Assembly (NCBI RefSeq): GCF_030811835.1
Contig: NZ_JAUSRO010000006.1
Location: forward strand, 186,001-250,000
Source: Variovorax ginsengisoli
GTDB lineage: Bacteria; Pseudomonadota; Gammaproteobacteria; Burkholderiales; Burkholderiaceae_C
Length of the DNA stretch: 64,000 nt
Reading direction: 5' to 3'
Program-made: the position numbers and the translations under genes
In this document: positions 27,876-36,937 of the stretch, piece by piece
Layout of the letters: every line of letters begins with the position of its first letter
How positions within the stretch are numbered: the stretch's first letter is position 1
Notes under the pieces: generated by a model
Databases searched by the model: none
Told to the model about the DNA's origin: nothing
The model's input: the letters and a program-made list of their open reading frames with translations, nothing else

Positions 27876-27882
27876 TGATGCA

Positions 27883-28758
27883 ATGAGCTGGATCGACTTC
27901 GCCAACCTGCTGATCAACGGCCTGATCGAAGGCCTTGTGGTGGCGCTGCCCGCCCTGGCCATGACCCTGGTGATGGGCGTCAACCGCTTTCCCAATGCGG
28001 CCGCGGGTGACTTCATGACCACCGGGGCCTATGCCGCTGTCGCCGTGCAGATGCTGGGCGGCTGGCCCCTGTGGGCCGCCGCGCTGGCCAGCATGGCAGC
28101 CACCGCCGTGGTGTCCGCCGGTTCGTATGCGCTGATCTTCCGCAAGCTTGCCGGACGGCCGATGGTGTCGTCGATGCTCGCGGCCATCGGCCTGGGCTTC
28201 CTGCTGCGCAGCCTGATCTCGTTCTTTGCCGGGCACGACCAGCGCACCTTCGACCTGCCGCTGATGCGCGCCTGGAACTTCGGCGGCGTCCGCGTGCTGC
28301 CGACGGACCTCGTCATCGCGGGCATTGCTGCGGCCTGCCTGCTGGTGGTGTTCGTGCTGATCTACCGCACCAGCTTCGGCCGTCAGTTGCGCGCCGTGGC
28401 CGACAGTGCCGATCTGGCGCGTGCCAGCGGCATCCGCGCCAACGGCCTGATGCTCAGCCTGTGGCTGTTGGTGGGTGCACTCTCGGCCGTGGGCGGCGTA
28501 CTGCTGGGCATGAAGTCCATCGTCAGCCCCGAGATGGGCTGGGAGAGCCTGATTCCTGCCTTCGCCGCCATGGTGCTGGGCGGCATTGGCAGCCCGGTGG
28601 GCGCGGTGCTGGGCGCGCTGCTGCTGTGCGTGGCGCAGGAACTGTCGGTGCCGCTCCTGGGACCGTCGTACAAGCTGGTACTGTCGTTCGTCGTGCTCGC
28701 GCTGGTGCTGCTGCTGCGACCAGCCGGCGTCATGGGCCGAGTGCAGCTGGTGCGCTGA
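27883..28758 (+). CDS. Branched-chain amino acid-type ABC transporter permease (LivH)
   Basis: A 291-residue polytopic membrane protein with about eight hydrophobic segments. It has the LivH-type segments LINGLIEGLVVALPALAMTLVMGVNRFPNAAAGDFMTTGAY and GRQLRAVADSADLARASGI, the latter being the EAA-like coupling loop, plus VLGGIGSPVGAVLGALLL. The ATG at 27883 is the first in the homologous region. It pairs with the next permease to form the channel. Confidence 0.92.
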   Translation: MSWIDFANLLINGLIEGLVVALPALAMTLVMGVNRFPNAAAGDFMTTGAYAAVAVQMLGGWPLWAAALASMAATAVVSAGSYALIFRKLAGRPMVSSMLAAIGLGFLLRSLISFFAGHDQRTFDLPLMRAWNFGGVRVLPTDLVIAGIAAACLLVVFVLIYRTSFGRQLRAVADSADLARASGIRANGLMLSLWLLVGALSAVGGVLLGMKSIVSPEMGWESLIPAFAAMVLGGIGSPVGAVLGALLLCVAQELSVPLLGPSYKLVLSFVVLALVLLLRPAGVMGRVQLVR

Positions 28759-28774
28759 GCAAGGAGACCAAACC

Positions 28775-29656
28775 ATGATTGCTTACCTCTGTGCCATTGG
28801 CATCATCGCGCTCATCTACTGCCTGCTGGCGCTGGGCCTGAACCTGCAGTTCGGCCTCACGCGGCTGGTGAACTTCGGCGTCGTGGCCTTCTTTGCCGTC
28901 GGCGCCTACACCTCGGGCCTGCTGTCTTTGCAGGGCGTGCCGTTGCCGCTGAGCTTCCTGGCGGCGGGCGTGCTGTCGGGCCTGCTCGCGTTGCCGATCG
29001 GCCTGCTGTCGCTGCGCCTGCGCGACGATTACCTGGCCATCGTCACGCTGGGCTTCTCCGAGGCCGTGCGCATCTCGATCCAGCAGGAGAGTTGGCTCAC
29101 GCACGGCGTGCAAGGCCTGCCCGGACTGCCCAAGCTGTTTGCTTCCTGGGGTGGCGCGGCGTCCGACATGGCGATTTTCGCCACGCTGCTGGTGCTGGTC
29201 GCGCTGGTGTCGTGGGGCACGGTGCGCCTCGCGCGCAGCCCCTTCGGGCGGCTGCTCAAGGCCATCGGCGACGACGAGGCGGCGCTGTCCGCACTGGGCA
29301 AGGACCCCGCCTGGTTCAAGGTGCAGGTGTTCATGCTGGGCGCGGCGCTGGCAGGCTTGGCGGGCGCGTTCTACGCCCACTTCATCACCTTCATCACGCC
29401 CGAGCAGTTCATCCCGCTCATCACCTTCTACGTGTGGATGGGCCTGGTGATGGGGGGTGCGGGCACGGTGCGCGGTGCTGTGTTCGGCTCGCTGCTGCTG
29501 ATGGTGTTCCTGGAGGGCTCGCGCTTCGCCAAGGACTGGGTGCCGGGCGTGTCCGAAGTGGGCATGGCCAGCCTGCGCCTGGCGGCGGTGGGGCTGGCGC
29601 TGATCCTGGTCACGCTCTACCGACCGAATGGCCTCTTCGGAGGCAAGGCGAAATGA
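28775..29656 (+). CDS. Branched-chain amino acid-type ABC transporter permease (LivM)
   Basis: A 293-residue polytopic protein with LivM features: NLQFGLTRLVNFGVVAFFAVGAYTSGLL near the N-terminus, RDDYLAIVTLGFSEAVR, the coupling loop RSPFGRLLKAIGDDEAALSALGKD, and VMGGAGTVRGAVFGSLLL. It is preceded by AAGGAG, and its TGA overlaps the ATG of the following ATPase gene. Confidence 0.92.
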   Translation: MIAYLCAIGIIALIYCLLALGLNLQFGLTRLVNFGVVAFFAVGAYTSGLLSLQGVPLPLSFLAAGVLSGLLALPIGLLSLRLRDDYLAIVTLGFSEAVRISIQQESWLTHGVQGLPGLPKLFASWGGAASDMAIFATLLVLVALVSWGTVRLARSPFGRLLKAIGDDEAALSALGKDPAWFKVQVFMLGAALAGLAGAFYAHFITFITPEQFIPLITFYVWMGLVMGGAGTVRGAVFGSLLLMVFLEGSRFAKDWVPGVSEVGMASLRLAAVGLALILVTLYRPNGLFGGKAK

Positions 29657-30411
29657 TGCTCAAGGTAGAAGCCGTGACACGGCAATTCGGCGGGTTCAAG
29701 GCGGTCGATGGCGTCTCGCTGCAATTGGCCAGGAACGAGATTCTGGGCATCGCCGGCACCAATGGCGCAGGCAAGAGCACGTTGTTCGCCGCCATCGCCG
29801 GCCAACAGCCGGCCGATGCGGGGCGCATCATGTTCGACGGGCAGGACATCACGCGCACGCCGCCGTACCGGCGCGCCCGCATGGGCCTCGTGCGCACCTT
29901 CCAGATTCCGCGTGAGTTCAAGAGTCTCACGGTGCACGAGAACCTGCTCGCCGCCGCGGCCAACCCGCAGGGCGAGCGCCTGGTCAACGCTTTTTTCCAG
30001 ACGCGTGGCCTGCGTGCGCATGAGGCACAACTGGCCGACAAGGCCGATGGCATTCTGCAGTTCCTCAACCTCGCGCGGGTGCGGGACGTGAAAGCCGGCG
30101 GGCTGTCGGGCGGGCAGAAAAAGCTGGTCGAACTGGGCCGTGTGCTCATGCTCGACCCGCGCTGCATCCTGCTGGACGAGCCCTTCGCTGGTGTCAACCC
30201 GGTGCTGATCGAAGAGATTTGCGACCGCGTGCGTGAACTGCATGCGCGCGGCATTGCCTTCGTGGTGATCGAGCACCATCTGCAGGCGCTGAAGGCGTTG
30301 TCGAACCGGTTGATCGTGATGGACCGCGGACGCGTCCTCGCCGAGGGCGACCCACGCACCGTGCTGGACGACCCGCGGGTGCAAGAGGCTTACATGGGAG
30401 GCGTCGTATGA
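29653..30411 (+). CDS. ABC transporter ATP-binding protein (LivG type)
   Basis: A 252-residue ATPase with Walker A GTNGAGKST, signature LSGGQKKLVELGR, Walker B CILLDEPFAG and the LivG-type insertion with TFQIPREFKSLTVHENLLAA. It starts at the ATGATG overlapping the LivM stop and ends overlapping the next ATPase gene by four bases. Confidence 0.93.
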   Translation: MMLKVEAVTRQFGGFKAVDGVSLQLARNEILGIAGTNGAGKSTLFAAIAGQQPADAGRIMFDGQDITRTPPYRRARMGLVRTFQIPREFKSLTVHENLLAAAANPQGERLVNAFFQTRGLRAHEAQLADKADGILQFLNLARVRDVKAGGLSGGQKKLVELGRVLMLDPRCILLDEPFAGVNPVLIEEICDRVRELHARGIAFVVIEHHLQALKALSNRLIVMDRGRVLAEGDPRTVLDDPRVQEAYMGGVV

Positions 30412-31121
30412 GCGCGGTGGTCAACCTGCTGCAGATCGCGCAACTGCGCGGCGGCTACTCGGACGTCGACATCATCCACGGCATCGACCTGGCCGTCGCG
30501 CCGGGCGAGATCGTCACCATCGCCGGCACCAACGGTGCCGGCAAGTCGACGGTGGTGAAGGCGCTGCTGGGCCTGCTGCCGCGGGTGTCGGGCACGGTCC
30601 TGCTGAACGGGCGCGACATCACCCGACTGTCGGCCGAGGACCGCTTCGACGCGGGCCTGGCCTACGTGCCGCAGGTGGCCAACGTGTTCCCGTCGCTGAC
30701 CGTGCGCGAGAACCTGCTCGTGGTGCGTGGCGTGCCGAACGTCAGGCGCCGCATGGACGAGGTGCTGGTCGATTTCCCCGCGCTGGTGGAACGCCTGCCG
30801 CAGTCGGCCGGCGACCTGTCGGGTGGCGAGCGTCAGCAACTGGCCTTCGCCCGCGCGCTGATGCCGTCACCACGCATCATGGTGCTCGACGAGCCCACGG
30901 CCGCACTCGCTCCCTCACTGGTGGGCAAGGTCTTCGACATGGTGCGCAAGCTGCCCGCCTCGGGCGTGGCCGTGCTCATGGTCGAGCAGCGCGCGCGCCA
31001 GGCGCTGCAGATCAGCCATCAGGGCTACATCCTCGACCAGGGGCGCTGCGTGCTGCAGGGGCAGGCGCAGGCGTTGCTGGGCGACGAACGGATGGCGCAG
31101 TTGTATCTCGGGAACCACTGA
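30408..31121 (+). CDS. ABC transporter ATP-binding protein (LivF type)
   Basis: A 237-residue ATPase with Walker A GTNGAGKST, signature LSGGERQQLAFARALM and Walker B IMVLDEPTAAL. The YVPQVANVFPSLTVRENLLV segment is typical of LivF. It closes the five-gene ABC importer run (binding protein, two permeases, two ATPases) that follows the amidohydrolase. Confidence 0.93.
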   Translation: MSAVVNLLQIAQLRGGYSDVDIIHGIDLAVAPGEIVTIAGTNGAGKSTVVKALLGLLPRVSGTVLLNGRDITRLSAEDRFDAGLAYVPQVANVFPSLTVRENLLVVRGVPNVRRRMDEVLVDFPALVERLPQSAGDLSGGERQQLAFARALMPSPRIMVLDEPTAALAPSLVGKVFDMVRKLPASGVAVLMVEQRARQALQISHQGYILDQGRCVLQGQAQALLGDERMAQLYLGNH

Positions 31122-31142
31122 GCGGCGCCATGGCGGGGGCGG

Positions 31143-32027
31143 TCAGCCCAGGTGTTCGGAAACGAAATCCAGGAAGGACGTGATTCGCGCCGACAGTTGC
31201 GTGTTGCGGTAGTACACCGCGTGGATCGGCTGGCGAAGGTCGGCCGTGTCGCGTGCCAGCACCTGCACCAGATCGCCGCGGGCGCGGTCGGCGGCGGTCA
31301 TGAAGTCAGCCAGGCACACCAGGCCCACGCCGGCCAGCGCGAGCTGGCGCAAGGTCTCGCCGCTCGATGCGGTCAGCATCGGCGCGATGGGCCAGTCCTC
31401 GCCATGCGCGCCGCGCAAGGGCCAACGGTTGAGCGCTTCGGGCTGGGTGAAGCCGAGCAGCATGTGGTTGGCGAGGTCCGCCACGCGCTTGGGCCGGCCT
31501 TGCGCCTGAAGGTAAGCCGGGCTCGCGAGCACGCGCAGCCGGTGGCTTCCCAGCGGGCGGGCATGCAGCGTCGAGTCGCGCAGCGCGCCGATGCGGATGG
31601 CGATGTCGGTACGGCGTTCGAGCAGGTCGATGTTCAGGTCGTCGGTGTCGAGCTCGAGGTTGATCTGCGGAAAGCGTCGCCTGAATTCCGGCACCAACGG
31701 CACGACGACATGGAGCATGAATGGAGAAGCGGCGTTCACGCGCAAGCGCCCGGCGGGCTGTTGGCGGCGTGCCGCCATCTGCTCTTCGGCGTCGTCGATG
31801 GCGTCCAGGATGCTGCGGGCGCGCACCAAGAAGGCCTGGCCTTCCTCGGTGAGCGCAAGGCGCCGTGTGGTGCGGTGCATGAGCGTGGTGTCGAGCTTCT
31901 GTTCGAGCCGGCTGAGCGCGCGGCTGATGCCCGAAACCGTCTGTGAAAGCTGCTCTGCCGCCGCGGTGATCGACCCGGCGTCCACCACGGCGCGAAAGGC
32001 GGAAAGTTCTTCGATCGTGGTCTTCAT
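31143..32027 (-). CDS. LysR family transcriptional regulator
   Basis: A 294-residue LysR protein of the CrgA/DsdC-like branch. Its winged helix (LSAFRAVVDAGSITAAAEQLSQTVSGISRALSRLEQKLDTTLMHRTTRRLALTEEG) is at residues 5-61. The effector domain has RLRVNAASPFMLHVVVPLVPEFRRRFPQINLELDTDD. It is divergent from the MFS gene at 32126 and lies convergent with the end of the Liv operon, so it is more likely to control the efflux protein and the aldo-keto reductase. Confidence 0.92.
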   Translation of the reverse strand: MKTTIEELSAFRAVVDAGSITAAAEQLSQTVSGISRALSRLEQKLDTTLMHRTTRRLALTEEGQAFLVRARSILDAIDDAEEQMAARRQQPAGRLRVNAASPFMLHVVVPLVPEFRRRFPQINLELDTDDLNIDLLERRTDIAIRIGALRDSTLHARPLGSHRLRVLASPAYLQAQGRPKRVADLANHMLLGFTQPEALNRWPLRGAHGEDWPIAPMLTASSGETLRQLALAGVGLVCLADFMTAADRARGDLVQVLARDTADLRQPIHAVYYRNTQLSARITSFLDFVSEHLG

Positions 32028-32029
32028 TG

Positions 32030-32044
32030 TTGACTCCAGATCAA
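32030..32044. promoter_or_regulatory. LysR-type operator (T-N11-A) in divergent region
   Basis: TTGACTCCAGATCAA contains the inverted arms TTGA and TCAA and fits the T-N11-A LysR box. It sits three bases from the LysR start and about 82 bases upstream of the MFS start. Confidence 0.5.
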
Positions 32045-32125
32045 TTGACTTTGCGAGCTTAAGGGGTTTTTCTGCAAAGGTAAAAAGCCGAGACTTCGGT
32101 TCTTTCCCGAACCACCGGAGCTTCC

Positions 32126-33391
32126 ATGCCCATTGCTCTTCTCGCGCTGACTCTCAGCGCCTTCGCCATCGGCACGACCGAGTTCGTGATCGTCGGCCTG
32201 TTGCCGACCGTGGCGGCCGACCTCGGCATCAGCCTGCCCTCGGCCGGCCTGCTGGTCAGCCTGTACGCGCTCGGCGTCGCCGTCGGCGCGCCGGTGCTGA
32301 CCGCCCTGACCGGCAGGGTGCCGCGCAAGGCGCTGCTGCTCGGCCTGATGGCGCTCTTCACCGCCGGCAACCTGCTGGCCTGGCAGGCGCCCAGCTACGA
32401 GACGCTGGTCGCGGCGCGCGTCCTCACCGGCCTGGCGCACGGCGTGTTCTTCTCGATCGGCTCGACCATCGCCACCGGCCTGGTGCCCAAGGAAAAGGCG
32501 GCGAGCGCCATCGCGGTCATGTTCACCGGGCTCACGGTGGCGCTGGTCACCGGCGTGCCGCTGGGCACCTTCATCGGCCAGCATTTCGGCTGGCGCGAGA
32601 CCTTCCTCGCCGTCTCGGCGCTGGGCGTGATCGCCTTCATCGGCAGCTGGATCTTCGTGCCGAAGAACATCCGCCACAGCGCGCCGGCCTCGCTGGTGCA
32701 GCAGGCCAGGGTGCTGGCCGAGCCGCGCCTCCTGCTGGTCTACGCCAAGACGGCCATCGGCTACGGCGGCTCGTTCATTCCCTTCACCTTTCTCGCCTCG
32801 ATCCTCACCGACGTGTCGGGCTTCAGCGCCGGTGCGGTCGGCTGGGTGATGCTGGTGTATGGTGTGTCGGTTGCGGTGGGCAACATCTGGGGTGGCAAAC
32901 TGGCCGACCGACTCGGACCGATCCCGGCATTGAAGATCATCTTTGCGCTGCTGGCCACCGTGCTGCTGGTCTTGCAGTTCACCGCGCCGCACAAGTGGCT
33001 GGCGCTGGCCACCGTGCTGGCGTGGGGCGCGGTCGCCTTCGGCAACGTGCCGGGCCTGCAGGTGTACGTGGTCAAGCAGGCGGAGCGCTTCACGCCGCAG
33101 GCGGTCGACGTGGCCTCGGGCCTGAACATCGCGGCCTTCAACCTCGGCATCGCCGGCGCGGCCTGGGCCGGTGGGTTGATCGTCACGCACCTTGGGCTGA
33201 TGCACACGCCGTGGATCGGCGCACTGGTGGTGCTCGTTTCGCTGGCCCTCACGCAATGGAGCGGAAAGCTCGACCAACGCAACGAAAAGTTTGTCGCACA
33301 CCCCCAAGCTTCGTTTCACTCCGCCCACCCCCCTGCGGGGGGCAACGCCAGCGGCCCGGCAAAGCCGGTTCCGCGGCATTCCACGAACTGA
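32126..33391 (+). CDS. MFS efflux transporter (AraJ/DHA1 type)
   Basis: A 421-residue 12-helix transporter. The N-terminus MPIALLALTLSAFAIGTTEFVIVGLLPTVAADLGISLPSAGLLVSLYALGVAVGAP is the AraJ/YdhP signature of sugar or drug efflux DHA1 proteins. The membrane core ends near residue 385. The last about 37 residues (FVAHPQASFHSAHPPAGGNASG...) are translated from a dispersed GC-rich repeat and are not transporter sequence. It is controlled in all likelihood by the divergent LysR gene. Confidence 0.9.
   Translation: MPIALLALTLSAFAIGTTEFVIVGLLPTVAADLGISLPSAGLLVSLYALGVAVGAPVLTALTGRVPRKALLLGLMALFTAGNLLAWQAPSYETLVAARVLTGLAHGVFFSIGSTIATGLVPKEKAASAIAVMFTGLTVALVTGVPLGTFIGQHFGWRETFLAVSALGVIAFIGSWIFVPKNIRHSAPASLVQQARVLAEPRLLLVYAKTAIGYGGSFIPFTFLASILTDVSGFSAGAVGWVMLVYGVSVAVGNIWGGKLADRLGPIPALKIIFALLATVLLVLQFTAPHKWLALATVLAWGAVAFGNVPGLQVYVVKQAERFTPQAVDVASGLNIAAFNLGIAGAAWAGGLIVTHLGLMHTPWIGALVVLVSLALTQWSGKLDQRNEKFVAHPQASFHSAHPPAGGNASGPAKPVPRHSTN
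33300..33381 (+). repeat. Dispersed palindromic repeat of Comamonadaceae type
   Basis: The stretch contains the palindrome CCCCCCTGCGGGGGG (33329-33342), then GCGGCCCGGCAAAGCCGGTTCCGCGG-like sequence with the hairpin CCGGCAAAGCCGG (33355-33367). I recall closely similar elements at many intergenic sites in Variovorax and Acidovorax genomes. Here it lies inside the reading frame of the MFS gene and supplies its C-terminal residues. Copy number cannot be checked from one window; this is the only copy I noticed. Confidence 0.55.
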
Positions 33392-33409
33392 TTTACAAGG
33401 AGAGTTTCC

Positions 33410-34222
33410 ATGAACACGAACACCATCCCCGCCTTCGGCCTCGGCACGTTCCGCCTGAAGGACCAGGTCGTCATCGACTCGGTCAAGACGGGCCTCGAAC
33501 TCGGTTACCGCCTCGTCGACACGGCGCAGATCTACGGTAACGAGGCTGAGGTCGGCCAGGCGATCGCCGAAAGCGGCGTGCCGCGCGACGACATCTTCAT
33601 CACCACCAAGATCTGGACCGCGAACTACGCCGAGGACAAGCTGGTGCCCAGCCTGAAGGACAGTCTTCAGAAGCTGCGCACCGACCACGTCGACCTGACG
33701 CTGATCCACTGGCCGTCACCGAACAACGCGGTGCCGGTCGCCGAGTTCATGGGCGCCTTGATGCAAGCCAAGGCGCAGGGCCTGACCAGGCGCATCGGCA
33801 TCTCCAACTTCAACATCGCGCTGATGAAAGAGGCCATTGAGGCCGTGGGCGCCGAGCACATTGCAACGAACCAGATCGAGCTGTCGCCCTTCCTTCAGAA
33901 CCGCAAGGTGGTTGATTTCGCGAAGAGCCAGGGCATCCACATCACCTCGTACATGACGCTGGCCTACGGCAAGGCGCTGAAGGACCCGGTGATCGAGGCC
34001 ATGGCCTCGGCCCGAAACGCAACGCCTGCGCAGGTGGTGCTGGCCTGGGCCATGCAGCTCGGCTACGCGGTGATCCCCTCATCGACGAAGCGCGAGAACC
34101 TGGCGAGCAACCTGCTGGCGCAGCAACTTCAGCTCAGCGATGCCGACATGGCACAGATCGCACGGATGGACCGCGGCGAGCGCCTCACCAGCCCCGAGGG
34201 CCTGGCGCCGGCCTGGGACTGA
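33410..34222 (+). CDS. dkgB: Aldo-keto reductase (DkgB-like)
   Basis: A 270-residue NADPH-dependent aldo-keto reductase. The catalytic tetrad is visible: D37 in [13 protein letters not shown]42, K67 in FITTKIWT and H100 in LTLIHWPSP. The C-terminal part has the cofactor segment [15 protein letters not shown]. Length and motifs fit 2,5-diketo-D-gluconate reductase B-type enzymes, which act broadly on aldehydes and methylglyoxal. It follows the MFS gene by 18 bases with an AAGGAGAG site and may be co-induced with it. Confidence 0.88.
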   Translation: MNTNTIPAFGLGTFRLKDQVVIDSVKTGLELGYRLVDTAQIYGNEAEVGQAIAESGVPRDDIFITTKIWTANYAEDKLVPSLKDSLQKLRTDHVDLTLIHWPSPNNAVPVAEFMGALMQAKAQGLTRRIGISNFNIALMKEAIEAVGAEHIATNQIELSPFLQNRKVVDFAKSQGIHITSYMTLAYGKALKDPVIEAMASARNATPAQVVLAWAMQLGYAVIPSSTKRENLASNLLAQQLQLSDADMAQIARMDRGERLTSPEGLAPAWD

Positions 34223-34224
34223 TG

Positions 34225-34257
34225 AAAAAGCAGGACGCGCAAGACGGCTTGCGTGTC
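34225..34257 (-). terminator. Terminator of the SulP gene
   Basis: On the - strand GACACGCAAG and CTTGCGCGTC pair with one mismatch around CCGT and are followed by CTGCTTTTTC. It covers the stop codon region of the SulP gene and lies between two convergent genes. Confidence 0.55.
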
Positions 34258-35929
34258 ACTTCCCGCTGGTGGCCTGCAACGCCGCCAGCGTTTCCGCATC
34301 GGTACGGTAAGCGAAGAACATCGGGCCGGGCGTCAGCAGGCCGGCACGCTCGAGCACCTGCTGCGCGGGCAGCTTGAGCCCCGACAGGTGCAGGCGCACG
34401 CCTTGCGATTCGAGCAACCGGCGGATGCTGCCAAAAACCTCCGCGCCCGTGATGTCCACGCGGTTGATCGGATGGGCGAAAAGACACACGTCGGTGAGTC
34501 CTGGCCGTTCGGCCAGCGCGACGGTGATGGCGCGCTCCAGCGTGCTGCCCGAGGCGAAGTCGAGTTCGGCATCCATGCGCAGCGCGTAGAGATGGGGCGC
34601 CAGCGGCGGCAGGTGCCACAGGTGCCGGTCGCGCAGGCTGCCGTCGGCATGCAGGCCGACCTCGATGATGCGCGGGTGCAGGTGCCGGTACATGTAGTGC
34701 GCCAGCGCCGCCAGCAGGCCGCCGAGCACCCCCCAGTAGATCGACGGCGCCGTGGCGATGGTCAGCGCAAAGGTGCCCAGCGCGATGGCCGCCTCGATGC
34801 GCGAGATGCGCCAGAGCGCGACAAAGGCCGAAGGCCGCATCAACCCGAGCGTGGCGGTGACCACGACCGAGGCCAGCACCGCCTGCGGCACATGGAACAG
34901 CAGCGGCATCGCCCAAAGCAGCGCCGCCGCAACCACCGCCACGCTGAAGAGCGTCGACCACTGCGTCTTGGCCCCGGCATAGAGCGTGATGGCGGAGCGC
35001 GAGAACGACGAACTGGTGGGGAACGACCCTGTGAGGCCCGAGGCGATCTTGCCCAGGCCCTGGCCGATCAGATCCTGGTTCTCGTTCCAGAGCTTGCCCG
35101 CACGTGCGTTGTCGACCTTGGCGCTCGACGCCGTTTCCAGAAAGCTCACCAGCGTGATGAGGAACGCCGGCAGCAGCAGGGCGCCGACCTGGTCGAGCGT
35201 GAGGCCGCCTGGCAAGTAGAAGGCGGGCAGGCCGGACGGCAGCTTGCCGATGACGGCCCCGCCTTCGAGCGCGTAGCCGATGGCCGCGCTCACCGCTGCC
35301 GCCACGGCCACCAGCACCATCGTGGTCGGAACACGTGGCACGAAGCGCTTGCCCAGCCACAGCATCGCCATGCCGCCCAGGCCGAATGCAACAGCAATGA
35401 GATCGGGCGGTGGACCCCGCAACAACTGGGCGTAGCTGCGTCCGGTGAAGCCGAGCAGCGCGGGCAGTTGGGACAGGGTGATCAGCACGGCCGCCCCCTG
35501 CGTGAAACCCATCAGCACTGGCGAATTGACCAGGCGCAGCAGCCAGCCGAAGCGCGCAGCGCCGAGCACGAACTGCATCGCCCCGGAAAACAGCGTGAGC
35601 CACACGGCGAGCGCGACCCATTCCTGGCTGCCCCTGATCGCCAACGGCGACAGCGAGGCTCCCACCAGCAAGCTCGTGAGTGCGGTCGGCCCGACCGACA
35701 GGCGTGCCGACGAACTGAAGAGCACGGCGATCAGCGCCGGAAACAGCGCCGCATAGACCCCGGTGACCAGTGGCATGCCTGCCAGCGCCGCGTAGGCGAC
35801 ACCTTGCGGGATCACCATCAGGGCCACGGTGATGCCGGCTGACGCCTCGTTCAAGAGCAGTGCGCGGTCGGGGCGCGGCCAGGCGAGGAAAGGGAGCCAG
35901 CGCTGGAGTTGCGCACGTGTCAACGTCAT
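34256..35929 (-). CDS. SulP family anion transporter with STAS domain
   Basis: A 557-residue inner-membrane permease. It has the SulP membrane domain (NEASAGITVALMVIPQGVAYAALAGMPLVTGVYAALFPALIAVLFSSSARLSVGPTAL at the N-terminus) with about 12-14 helices, then a cytoplasmic STAS domain from about residue 440 (VCLFAHPINRVDITGAEVFGSIRRLLESQGVRLHLSGLK). Substrates of the family include sulfate, bicarbonate and dicarboxylates. ATG 35929 is chosen as the first methionine before the conserved region; an ATG at 35983 is upstream. Confidence 0.92.
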   Translation of the reverse strand: MTLTRAQLQRWLPFLAWPRPDRALLLNEASAGITVALMVIPQGVAYAALAGMPLVTGVYAALFPALIAVLFSSSARLSVGPTALTSLLVGASLSPLAIRGSQEWVALAVWLTLFSGAMQFVLGAARFGWLLRLVNSPVLMGFTQGAAVLITLSQLPALLGFTGRSYAQLLRGPPPDLIAVAFGLGGMAMLWLGKRFVPRVPTTMVLVAVAAAVSAAIGYALEGGAVIGKLPSGLPAFYLPGGLTLDQVGALLLPAFLITLVSFLETASSAKVDNARAGKLWNENQDLIGQGLGKIASGLTGSFPTSSSFSRSAITLYAGAKTQWSTLFSVAVVAAALLWAMPLLFHVPQAVLASVVVTATLGLMRPSAFVALWRISRIEAAIALGTFALTIATAPSIYWGVLGGLLAALAHYMYRHLHPRIIEVGLHADGSLRDRHLWHLPPLAPHLYALRMDAELDFASGSTLERAITVALAERPGLTDVCLFAHPINRVDITGAEVFGSIRRLLESQGVRLHLSGLKLPAQQVLERAGLLTPGPMFFAYRTDAETLAALQATSGK

Positions 35930-36000
35930 GGAGAAGGCGGTGGCCGCAACGGGAATTCGAGGGGGTCGATCATACGGAAGCACCGTGACACGCTGCAGTC

Positions 36001-36831
36001 TCAGCGCGTTTTCTTGTGCTGGAAGGCGGTCGGCGACTGACCGGTCGCGGCCTTGAACATGGCACAGAAGGCGCTGTCGGTCGCATAGCCGCTGGCGTTG
36101 GCGACCTGGCTCACAGGCATGCCGCGTGCGAGCAGTGGCAGCGCATGCGCAAGGATCGCCTGCTGGCGCCAGGCCTGCCAGCTCATGCCCAGTTGGCTGC
36201 GGAACATGCGCGCCACGGTGCGTTCGCTCGCGCCGATGGCGGCCGCGCGCTCGGCCAGCGTGGCGCTGGCAGCCGGGTGGCGCAACAGGGTTTCGCAGAG
36301 CTGGCGCAGCCGCTTGTCGGCGGGCAACGGCACGTCGATGCGGATCTGTGTGGCGCGTTCCAGTTCGTCGACCAGCAGGGGCGCGATCCAGCGTTCGCGC
36401 TGTGCGGCATGCGGGTCACCGCCGGGCTGATGGTCGGGCGTGGTGTCCAGCGCCAGCATCAATGCCCGCAGCAAGGGGCTGATCTCCAGCACCTCGCACT
36501 TGTCCCAGGCGGGCGACACCCAACTGTGGAGGTAGATCGTGCGCAGTTCCGCATCTTCGATCAACGTGATGCTGTGCGGCATGTCGGCGGGCACCCACAG
36601 CGCACGCGACGGCGGCACGATGTAGCTGCCGTCCTGGGTCGACAGGCGGATCACCCCGCGCGTCGAAAAAGTCAGCTGCGGCCACGGATGCTGGTGCAGG
36701 GCCACGAAGGTGTCGGCCTGCAGGAAATGCTCCTTGGCCCGCAGCGGGCGCATGGCGTCCGGCGCGTAGAAGTGCGGGGTGAGGGGGCCGACGATATGGG
36801 CCGGACCGTCCGTCGAATCAAGCTTTGGCAT
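36001..36831 (-). CDS. AraC family transcriptional regulator
   Basis: A 276-residue regulator with an N-terminal cupin (ALHQHPWPQLTFSTRGVIRLSTQDGSYIVPPSRALWVPADMPH) and a C-terminal double HTH (LAERAAAIGASERTVARMFRSQLGMSWQAWRQQAILAHALPLLARGMPVSQVANASGYATDSAFCAMFKAATGQSPTAF). This is the NimR/YkgA-type layout. It is divergent from the MFS gene at 36938, and in this subfamily the regulator usually controls an adjacent efflux pump. Confidence 0.92.
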   Translation of the reverse strand: MPKLDSTDGPAHIVGPLTPHFYAPDAMRPLRAKEHFLQADTFVALHQHPWPQLTFSTRGVIRLSTQDGSYIVPPSRALWVPADMPHSITLIEDAELRTIYLHSWVSPAWDKCEVLEISPLLRALMLALDTTPDHQPGGDPHAAQRERWIAPLLVDELERATQIRIDVPLPADKRLRQLCETLLRHPAASATLAERAAAIGASERTVARMFRSQLGMSWQAWRQQAILAHALPLLARGMPVSQVANASGYATDSAFCAMFKAATGQSPTAFQHKKTR

Positions 36832-36937
36832 GGTTTCGATAAATGTTGTCCATGTATCGCCATTCTGCCGTGGCTATCGCCTCTACGATCGAAGCGCCCC
36901 TGTGTTTTTTCAGTCACCGTTTCATCGCCGATCGCCC

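Noticed and set aside
25278-28022. A 914-codon open frame antisense to the amidohydrolase and binding-protein genes
   Set aside because: Same codon-bias shadow effect; no recognisable motif, and it crosses two well-supported genes.
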